This document shows, in pieces, positions 58,178 to 64,000 of a stretch of 64,000 nt of DNA. The position numbers and the translations under genes are program-made. Numbering within the stretch: position 1 is the first letter of the stretch; each line of letters starts with the position of its first letter. This DNA comes from Clostridia bacterium (GTDB taxonomy: Bacteria > Bacillota > Clostridia > Peptostreptococcales > Anaerovoracaceae), in NCBI GenBank assembly GCA_902363595.1, contig CABJAP010000005.1:218223-282222 (forward strand), in the 5' to 3' direction. Under the pieces are notes generated by a model, which was not told where the DNA came from, did no database searches, and saw only the letters and a list, made by a program, of their open reading frames with translations.

Positions 58178-59476
58178 ATGAGCGAAGCAAAAGTAACCGT
58201 AGATAATTTTGAAGAATATTCGCAGGAAGCGGTTCCCATGGCAGCCAGAAGGTCTATGGTCAAGCCCCTGGTTGTGTGGATTGGATACGCGTTCTTTCCA
58301 TCGGGAATCGCGGCGGCCATTACCATCGGAGGAAGCTTTTCCTTTCTGCAGGCAGCGCTTATCGTGTTCATCGGCTGTATCGTATTGGTATTTATTTCAG
58401 GGACCATGGGGGCCATCGGCGCGAAAACCGGTTTATCCTTTGGCCTGATAGCCCGTTATGTATGGGGCAGCAAAGGCGGCAGAATTGCCGCGCTCATACC
58501 TCCGATCGGTCTGATCGGATGGGGCGGCACGCATATTTCATACGCGGCGGAGTTCTTAACCACCGCCTTTCATATCAACTATTATCTGCTGTGTTTCTTA
58601 ATGGCAGCGGTATTCTGCGCAATCGCCCTTGTCGGCTTCAAATACATGACATGGGTTGCTAATTTAGCTGTTCCTGTGAGCATTATTTTGCTGGGCATCG
58701 GCGCATATAAGGGCTTGCAGGAGATCGGGGGATGGGATGCGCTTCTCAACGCCGATCCTGTAGGCACGCCAATAACCGTCATTTCCGGCATCACTTTGAT
58801 GGTAGGCACGTTTGCCTGCGGAACCGGGGGCGGCTCCACCGATATTCAAAGATGGTGCAAGAGTCCTTTCCAGGCGGTCATGGTCGCAGTTGTTACCTTC
58901 GGCGTTGCATACGTATATTTGATGCTGACCGGTACGATTATTTCCCTGGGAGCAGGAACCACAGACGTGGTACAGGCTTTCGCCGGTTTGGGCATGCTCT
59001 TTTCTGCGACGTTCGTCGTATTGTTCCTGACATGGACGACTTGCGATACTGATTACTATACTTCGTCCCTGGCTATTTCTGCGGCTACGGGATGGAAAAG
59101 AGCGTACGGAGTCGTAATCATGCCCACCATTTCTTGTGTGCTGGCAATGACCCACTTCTCACAGTATTTGAGTATTTTTCTAATCGTTATGGTAGCCTTG
59201 ATTGTTCCGCTGATGGGCGTTGTTACAGCCAATTTCTTAGTGGTAAACAAACGAAAATATCCAGATATCAGCATACTGAAGGAAGGCCTTGTTCCTGAGT
59301 GGCAGCCAGGCAGTTTTATTGGTCTGATCCTGGGCGCTGCGACGGTAATTCTTACCGAACAGGTCTGGAATATAGGCTGTCCGGCTATCCAGGGGATCGT
59401 TGTGGCCTTTGCAGCGACAATCCTGTTCGATAAACTAATCTATCGCCCATTGCCGGAAAGAGAAGCAAGGCTGTAG
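58178..59476 (+). CDS. NCS1 family permease (purine/cytosine permease-like)
   Basis: 432 residues with about twelve membrane helices. AARRSMVKPLVVWIGYAFFPSGIAAAITIGGS near the start and WTTCDTDYYTSSLAISAATGW are NCS1-like. Family members take up nucleobases, allantoin, hydantoins or related cyclic amides. Position at the end of the pxp operon suggests transport of a cyclic amide such as 5-oxoproline or a hydantoin. A strong terminator follows. Confidence 0.85.
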   Translation: MSEAKVTVDNFEEYSQEAVPMAARRSMVKPLVVWIGYAFFPSGIAAAITIGGSFSFLQAALIVFIGCIVLVFISGTMGAIGAKTGLSFGLIARYVWGSKGGRIAALIPPIGLIGWGGTHISYAAEFLTTAFHINYYLLCFLMAAVFCAIALVGFKYMTWVANLAVPVSIILLGIGAYKGLQEIGGWDALLNADPVGTPITVISGITLMVGTFACGTGGGSTDIQRWCKSPFQAVMVAVVTFGVAYVYLMLTGTIISLGAGTTDVVQAFAGLGMLFSATFVVLFLTWTTCDTDYYTSSLAISAATGWKRAYGVVIMPTISCVLAMTHFSQYLSIFLIVMVALIVPLMGVVTANFLVVNKRKYPDISILKEGLVPEWQPGSFIGLILGAATVILTEQVWNIGCPAIQGIVVAFAATILFDKLIYRPLPEREARL

Positions 59477-59522
59477 GTGATTTTCATGTGGAACCGAGGC
59501 ATGTTACAATAAACAAACATAA

Positions 59523-59567
59523 GGGGAAGCACTATGAGCGTTCAAGTTTCATATGCTTCCTCTTTTT
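59523..59567 (+). terminator. Terminator after the pxp operon
   Basis: GGGGAAGCA pairs with TGCTTCCTC, with an inner ATGA/TCAT, followed by TTTTT at 59563-59567. Confidence 0.85.
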
Positions 59568-59633
59568 GGAACCAGTTGGCCTGATTTAAGATGAAGGATG
59601 AGCTTTAATGAGAATGATAAGGAAGGTGCGGCG

Positions 59634-61082
59634 ATGAATCCTATTAATTGTATCTGCAGGCAGTGCAAGAGCAGAAGCGAATGTCATAAGGACAAAATGG
59701 ATGTTGTATTTCGAATTATGGACAACGAAAACGACGTCACCCTGACGGACGGGAAGGGGATCGTGCTGCGAGTCAGCGATTCCTATGAAAACCATTACGA
59801 TGTGGCGAAAGAGGACGTCATTGGAAGGTCGGTATACGAGCTGGAAGAACAGGAGATCTTTAAACCCTCTGTAACGGTTGAAGTGCTAAAGGAAAAGAAA
59901 AAAGTCACCCTGATGCAGCGGAATAAAAAAGGGGAAAAGGTTTTGACCACAGGTGTGCCGATCCTGGACGAAGATGGGGAGGTGGAGTATGTCATCAGCT
60001 TTAATTCCATTGACATTGCCAATGTGACAACCTTACATGACAATTACAGCAAACTCACCCAGCTAATGAAAGAATACAGCGCCGAAATCCAACATTTGAA
60101 AATGAAAGAACTGGAGGAAAACTCCCTGATCGCCAAAAGCAAAGAAATGTCGGATATTAAAGACTTAATCCTGCAAATTGCGGAGGTGGATGCCAATGTG
60201 CTGATTACCGGGGAGACCGGCGTGGGAAAAAGCATGGTCGCCAAAATGCTCCATCAGACCAGCAGCCGGGCAGACGGCCCCTTTATTGAAATTAACTGCG
60301 GGACCATACCTCAGACGCTGCTTGAATCCGAGCTGTTCGGATATGAAAAAGGAGCCTTTACCGGAGCCAGCCAGAAAGGAAAACTGGGAAAAATCGAGCT
60401 GGCCAACGGCGGCACCTTGTTCCTCGATGAAATTGGAGAATTGCCTCTGGATATGCAGATTAAAATCCTGCAGGTTATCCAGCAGAAGGTAATCAGCAGA
60501 ATCGGAAGCCTGGAAAAAACTGCAGTAGACTTCAGGCTGGTAGCCGCAACAAATAAAGACCTGGAAAAAGCCATCCGGCAGGGGGAATTCCGTGAGGATT
60601 TGTATTATAGACTGAGCGTGATCGATATTTACATTCCTCCACTGCGGGAGCGCAGAGATGACATCGTGCCCCTGATTCTCAATTTCATGGAAAAATTCAA
60701 TGCACGGTACCGAAAGGTGCTGTCCGTATCTTCGGATGCGCTGAGTCTTTTGGAAAGCTACGACTGGCCGGGGAATATCCGGCAGGTGGAAAATTTCATC
60801 GAGCGGATCGTCATTACCTTTAAAGGAAAGATGGTGGACGGCAAAGATCTGCCTAAGGCATTTCAGCCGGGTCAGAGGAAACCGGTCGATCTTGACGGCA
60901 GTTCCCTGTCCCGCATGCTGGATGAATATGAAAAAGAAATCTTTACCGACGCACTGGAAAAATACAGGACAAGCGTCGCTGTGGGCAAGGCGCTGGGTAT
61001 CAGTCAGACCACCGCGGCCCGCAAGCTTAGAAAATATATTCCCGGCTATACCTATCTCAGATTGGAGGATAGCCAAAAGTAA
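59634..61082 (+). CDS. PAS-domain sigma-54-dependent activator with Cys-rich N-terminus (regulator 2)
   Basis: An enhancer-binding protein of 482 residues. Residues 1-20 hold four Cys in CICRQCKSRSEC (C-x-C-x2-C-x5-C), which could bind zinc or an iron-sulfur cluster. A PAS domain follows near residues 25-130, then the AAA+ domain with Walker A GETGVGKS near 191, GAFTGA near 240 and Walker [11 protein letters not shown] Fis-type helix-turn-helix with VAVGKALGISQTTAARKLRKY is at the end. GGAAGGTG precedes ATG 59634; ATG 59598 is also in frame. Its gene sits between the pxp and CoA operons, and enhancer-like sites overlap its stop codon. Confidence 0.93.
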   Translation: MNPINCICRQCKSRSECHKDKMDVVFRIMDNENDVTLTDGKGIVLRVSDSYENHYDVAKEDVIGRSVYELEEQEIFKPSVTVEVLKEKKKVTLMQRNKKGEKVLTTGVPILDEDGEVEYVISFNSIDIANVTTLHDNYSKLTQLMKEYSAEIQHLKMKELEENSLIAKSKEMSDIKDLILQIAEVDANVLITGETGVGKSMVAKMLHQTSSRADGPFIEINCGTIPQTLLESELFGYEKGAFTGASQKGKLGKIELANGGTLFLDEIGELPLDMQIKILQVIQQKVISRIGSLEKTAVDFRLVAATNKDLEKAIRQGEFREDLYYRLSVIDIYIPPLRERRDDIVPLILNFMEKFNARYRKVLSVSSDALSLLESYDWPGNIRQVENFIERIVITFKGKMVDGKDLPKAFQPGQRKPVDLDGSSLSRMLDEYEKEIFTDALEKYRTSVAVGKALGISQTTAARKLRKYIPGYTYLRLEDSQK

Positions 61083-61161
61083 CTAGCCTAGTCGAATCTG
61101 ATTAGGCCTTGAAATCAAAGGAAGCGGGTGCCTTTTTCAGTTCGTAGTCAGTCTTGACTTG
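61069..61161 (+). promoter_or_regulatory. Enhancer cluster upstream of the CoA operon
   Basis: CTAGTCG-AATC-TGATTAG at 61088-61105, with two weaker copies: ATAGCCA-AAAG-TAACTAG (61069-61086), overlapping the regulator stop codon, and GTAGTCA-GTCT-TGACTTG (61144-61161). The last ends 132 bp before the -24 box at 61293, nearly the same as at the pxp operon (134 bp). Confidence 0.65.
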
Positions 61162-61220
61162 ATGAGGTGGAGCATGAGCGTGCCCCCGTCTTTGATCACG
61201 GCTTTCACGATAAAAAAGGG

Positions 61221-61263
61221 AACCCCTTAATTCTGTTGAAATTCTGGGGTTTTCGCTTTTTTT
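61221..61263 (+). terminator. Terminator after regulator 2
   Basis: AACCCC (61221-61226) pairs with GGGGTT (61246-61251), with an inner AATT/AATT; TTTTTTT follows at 61257-61263. It lies between the enhancer sites and the -24/-12 promoter. Confidence 0.8.
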
Positions 61264-61292
61264 AACCCTATGAGAGCCAAGAATTTGATTCT

Positions 61293-61308
61293 TGGCATAA
61301 AGCTTGCG
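61293..61308 (+). promoter_or_regulatory. Sigma-54 promoter of the CoA operon
   Basis: TGGCAT-AAAGC-TTGCG with GG and GC ten bases apart, 42 bp before the GTG start at 61350. Confidence 0.85.
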
Positions 61309-61349
61309 ATACATTATAAACGTGAAAACGAAATCACAGGAGGTAAACA

Positions 61350-62123
61350 GTGAAATACATAAAAATTGAGAAGCAGGAAGCCATCGAAATCATAAAAGTA
61401 AACAAGCCTGAGGTGCTCAACGCATTGGACGGAGAGGTGCTTTTGGAGTTGGAAGAAGCCATCGGGCAAGTGGCAGAAGATGAAAGGGTGAAGGCGCTGA
61501 TCATCACCGGCGAGGGCCGGTCTTTTGTTGCCGGAGCCGATATCGCGGCCCAAAGCGTACTGGACGCCCAGGGCGGCAGAGCCTGGGGACGGAAAGGAAG
61601 CGCCATCTTCCGCAAAATTGAACTTTTGGAAATCCCCACCATTGCGGCGGTCAACGGATTTGCCCTGGGAGGCGGATGCGAGCTGGCCCTGAGCTGCGAT
61701 CTGATTTTGGCCAGTGAAAAGGCCAAGTTCGGACAGCCGGAAGTGGGACTGGGCATCACGCCGGGATTTTCCGGGACTCAGAGGCTGCCCCGGCGGGTAG
61801 GGATCGGCAAGGCCAAGGAGCTGATCTTTACCGGAGACGTGATCAAAGCAGCAGAGGCGGAACGGATCGGCCTGGCCAACAAAGTGGTGCCGCCTGAGGA
61901 GCTGATGGAGGAAGCGATCAAGCTGGCGGAGAAAATCATCAGCAACGGCCCCATCGCGGTGAAATATTCCAAGGCGGCCATTGACCGGGGCATGGATGCG
62001 GATCTGGACACGGGAATCCGGACGGAGAACGAACTCTTCGCCATGTGCTTTGCCACCCAGGATCAAAAGGAAGGCATGCAGGCTTTTCTGGAAAAACGGG
62101 ACGCAAAGTTCGTGAATAAATAA
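61350..62123 (+). CDS. Enoyl-CoA hydratase/isomerase family protein (crotonase-like)
   Basis: 257 residues. Oxyanion hole sequences AGADIAAQSV and FALGGGCELALSCDLILASEKAKFGQPEVGLGITPGFSGTQRLPRRVG carry both catalytic Glu positions (in GGCEL and QPEVG), as in true hydratases. The expected reaction is water addition to an enoyl-CoA, giving 3-hydroxyacyl-CoA. It starts with GTG after CACAGGAGG. It begins an operon with CoA-transferase and acyl-CoA dehydrogenase genes, so the route is acid activation, desaturation, hydration. Confidence 0.93.
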   Translation: MKYIKIEKQEAIEIIKVNKPEVLNALDGEVLLELEEAIGQVAEDERVKALIITGEGRSFVAGADIAAQSVLDAQGGRAWGRKGSAIFRKIELLEIPTIAAVNGFALGGGCELALSCDLILASEKAKFGQPEVGLGITPGFSGTQRLPRRVGIGKAKELIFTGDVIKAAEAERIGLANKVVPPEELMEEAIKLAEKIISNGPIAVKYSKAAIDRGMDADLDTGIRTENELFAMCFATQDQKEGMQAFLEKRDAKFVNK

Positions 62124-62138
62124 CAAGGGCATGGAATT

Positions 62139-63692
62139 ATGAAAAAAGTGAACATCATGACTGCGGAAAAGGCAGTCGAACAAATCGAAGACGGCATGAC
62201 CATCGCCACCGGGGGCTTTGTAAGCTGCGCCTGCCCGGAAGCCTTGTCCAAGGCATTGGAAGAGCGGTACTTGAAAACCGGGCATCCAAAGGATCTGACG
62301 CTGTTTTTTGCTGCAGGACAGGGTCACCGGGACGGGACCGGGGGAGACCATTTCGGCTATGAAGGCCTTGTGAAACGGGTGATCGGCGGACACTGGGACC
62401 GGGCGCCCAGGCTGGGAAAGCTGGCCCTGGAAAACAAGATCCAAGCCTACAACCTGCCCCAGGGCGTCATCACCCATATGTACCGGGACATTGCGGCCCA
62501 CAATCTGGGAACCATCACCCATGTGGGGCTGCATACCTTTGTCGATCCCAGGAAAGGCGGAGGCAAGCTGAACGCTGTCACGAAAGACGATCTGGTAAAG
62601 CTGGTGGAAATCGAGGGCCAGGAACGGCTGCTCTACAAACTGTTCCCCATCGACGCGGTTTTTCTGCGGGCCAGTTATGCAGATGAATACGGAAACTGTA
62701 CGGTGCATCGGGAAATCGGACCTCTGGATGTGACCGCCATGGCGCAGGCGTGTAAAAACAGCGGCGGCAAAGTGATCGTTCAGGCGGAACGGATCGTGGA
62801 GGCAGGTTCGCTGGATCCCAAGCTGGTCAAAATTCCGGGCATTTATGTGGACACCATCGTGGTGGGAACCGAAGAGGAAAACATGCAATGCCTGGGAATG
62901 CCCTATGACGGCTCGCTGACCGGTGAATTCCGGATTCCCTTTGAAGATATTCCACCGGCGGAACTTTCCCAGAGAAAGATTATCGCCAGGCGGGCGGCCA
63001 TGGAACTTCCGCCGGATGCCATTGTAAATCTGGGAACAGGCGTGCCGGAAGTGATCGCAAACGTTGCGGCCGAGGAAGGCATTGCCGACTATATGACCCT
63101 GACTGTAGAAGCTGGTTCCATTGCCGGCGTACCCATGGGCGGGACCCAGTTCGGCGCGGCGGCAAACTCCATGTGTATACTGGAGCACAATGTGCAGTTT
63201 GATTTTTATCAGGGAGGCGGCCTTGATATCGCGTTTCTGGGACTGGCGGAAACCGCGGCCAACGGGGATCTGAACGTTTCCAAGTTCGGAGATCGTCTGG
63301 CGGGAGCAGGCGGGTTCATCGATATTACCCAGAATGCAAAAAAGGTATGCTACTGCGGCTCCTTTACTGCAAAAGGGCTGGAAATTGAATGCCATAACGG
63401 AGGCTTGAAGATCAAAAAAGAAGGGGCGCGGAAAAAATTTGTGAAAGAAGTGGAGCATGTGACCTTTTCTGGCGATTACGCCAATCAGGTCCATCAGCCG
63501 GTGCTGTACATCACAGAGCGGGCCGTTTTCGAGCTGAGGCCGGAGGGACTGACTTTGATCGAAATTGCTCCGGGGATCAACCTCCAAAAGGATATTTTCG
63601 ACCAGATGGAATTTGTTCCGCTGATCGCAAAGGACCTCAAGCTGATGGAGGAGCGCATTTTTAAAGAAGAGCCCATGGGGCTTCATAAATAG
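62139..63692 (+). CDS. Acyl-CoA:acetate / 3-keto acid CoA-transferase family protein
   Basis: 517 residues, both CoA-transferase domains in one chain as in YdiF-type enzymes. The first domain has IATGGFVSCACPEALSKALEERY; the second has IVNLGTGVPEVIANVAAEEG, where Glu of GVPE is the CoA-thioester-forming residue. It would activate an organic acid by moving CoA from acetyl- or another acyl-CoA. The gene stands 15 bp after the crotonase gene. Likely first enzyme of the pathway encoded here; the acid may be that imported by the TRAP transporter. Confidence 0.93.
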   Translation: MKKVNIMTAEKAVEQIEDGMTIATGGFVSCACPEALSKALEERYLKTGHPKDLTLFFAAGQGHRDGTGGDHFGYEGLVKRVIGGHWDRAPRLGKLALENKIQAYNLPQGVITHMYRDIAAHNLGTITHVGLHTFVDPRKGGGKLNAVTKDDLVKLVEIEGQERLLYKLFPIDAVFLRASYADEYGNCTVHREIGPLDVTAMAQACKNSGGKVIVQAERIVEAGSLDPKLVKIPGIYVDTIVVGTEEENMQCLGMPYDGSLTGEFRIPFEDIPPAELSQRKIIARRAAMELPPDAIVNLGTGVPEVIANVAAEEGIADYMTLTVEAGSIAGVPMGGTQFGAAANSMCILEHNVQFDFYQGGGLDIAFLGLAETAANGDLNVSKFGDRLAGAGGFIDITQNAKKVCYCGSFTAKGLEIECHNGGLKIKKEGARKKFVKEVEHVTFSGDYANQVHQPVLYITERAVFELRPEGLTLIEIAPGINLQKDIFDQMEFVPLIAKDLKLMEERIFKEEPMGLHK

Positions 63693-63713
63693 AACAAACG
63701 AGGAGGAAGACAA

Positions 63714-64000
63714 ATGGAATTCAGTTATTCAAGAGAACAAGAGATGGTAAAAAAGATGCTGAAGGAGTTCGCAGAGACGGAGATCGCACCGATCAGCGAA
63801 GAAATCGACGCGGAAGCCAAATACCCCTATGAAACGGTGGCAAAACTGGGGGAGCTGGGGATCATGGGCATGCCCTTTCCGGAGGAATACGGAGGAGCGG
63901 GGTCGGACTACCTGACCTACATCATGGCGGTGGAGGAGATCTCCAAGGTGGACGCCTCCCACGGCGTCATCGTGCAGACCCACAACGCCCTGTGCTGCTG
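63714..64000 (+). CDS. Acyl-CoA dehydrogenase, N-terminal part (runs off the window)
   Basis: The first 95 residues are visible: EFSYSREQEMVKKMLKEFAETEIAPISEEIDAEAKYPYETVAKLGELGIMGMPFPEEYGGAGSDYLTYIMAVEEISKVDASHGVIVQTHNALCC. This is the acyl-CoA dehydrogenase N-terminal helical domain. The FAD domain and catalytic Glu lie outside. AGGAGGAAGAC precedes the ATG, 21 bp after the CoA-transferase stop. Electron-transfer flavoprotein genes may follow. Confidence 0.93.
   Translation, partial: MEFSYSREQEMVKKMLKEFAETEIAPISEEIDAEAKYPYETVAKLGELGIMGMPFPEEYGGAGSDYLTYIMAVEEISKVDASHGVIVQTHNALCC

Noticed and set aside
61314..63713. A 799-codon open frame on the minus strand
   Set aside because: It is fully antisense to the crotonase and CoA-transferase genes, which have clear family motifs and ribosome sites. 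The antisense translation is His/Phe/Gln-rich with no recognisable domain; it is a composition effect.
1..64000. CRISPR arrays, tRNA or rRNA genes, prophage
   Set aside because: No regularly spaced direct repeats, no cloverleaf with conserved T-loop bases, no rRNA-like sequence and no phage structural genes were seen by eye.

Overview
The window reads as chromosomal DNA of a strictly anaerobic, low-to-mid GC Firmicute of class Clostridia. The support is indirect: the Ptb/Buk butyrate-type acid kinase pair, CheC/CheD chemotaxis proteins, strong AGGAGG ribosome-binding sites, sigma-54 activators with PAS sensors, an FMN riboswitch, a DUF1848 protein and a BlaR1/BlaI pair. An amino-acid- or organic-acid-fermenting genus near Anaerovorax/Emergencia would fit, but that is a guess. 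No rRNA, tRNA, CRISPR array, prophage or complete insertion sequence was seen.

Layout. 1-5.3 kb: a chemosensory operon (receptor, CheC, CheD, REC-GGDEF, CheA, CheW) whose only response regulator in view is a diguanylate cyclase. 5.4-16.5 kb: housekeeping and stress genes (Nth, ArsR-type regulator, ABC exporter, MarR plus FUSC-like membrane protein on a perfect palindrome, Rrf2 plus RclA-like flavoenzyme, CDF and MATE transporters). 16.8-23 kb: an ATP-yielding operon (CoA-acylating aldehyde dehydrogenase, phosphate butyryltransferase, butyrate kinase, MFS carrier, PucR regulator). 23.2-27.7 kb: two amidohydrolase + MFS modules in tandem. 28-33.5 kb: miscellaneous genes (DUF1848, arylamine N-acetyltransferase, dGTPase, DUF445, nitroreductase, Rpn-like nuclease). 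33.8-42.8 kb: a MecA-like penicillin-binding protein with BlaI-type operators, a PAS/sigma-54 activator with an M20 amidohydrolase + BCCT transporter operon behind a -24/-12 promoter, then blaR1-blaI. 42.8-49.5 kb: small regulators and fusion proteins (YfcE with membrane N-terminus, WYL regulator, TfoX-GyrI fusion, GNAT-YoaP, XRE-Uma2) and an FMN-riboswitch-controlled MFS carrier.

49.6-64 kb is the most interesting part. Two 3-hydroxyacyl-CoA dehydrogenase-like genes and a TRAP transporter diverge from one intergenic region. They are followed by a 5-oxoprolinase-type cluster (PxpB, PxpC, PxpA, a biotin carrier protein, an NCS1 permease), a PAS/sigma-54 activator with a Cys-rich N-terminus, and an enoyl-CoA hydratase/CoA-transferase/acyl-CoA dehydrogenase operon that runs off the end. 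Every transcription unit here has a recognisable -24/-12 promoter. Upstream of them lies an 18-bp interrupted palindrome, roughly TTAGTCA-N4-TGATTAG, which I read as the activator's enhancer site. This looks like a self-contained, previously unnamed sigma-54 regulon for importing and oxidising an organic acid as a CoA ester, possibly coupled to 5-oxoproline or another amide substrate.

Starts were moved from the longest possible open frame wherever an internal start has a clearly better Shine-Dalgarno sequence; this is stated in each entry. Family assignments rest on motifs read by eye.
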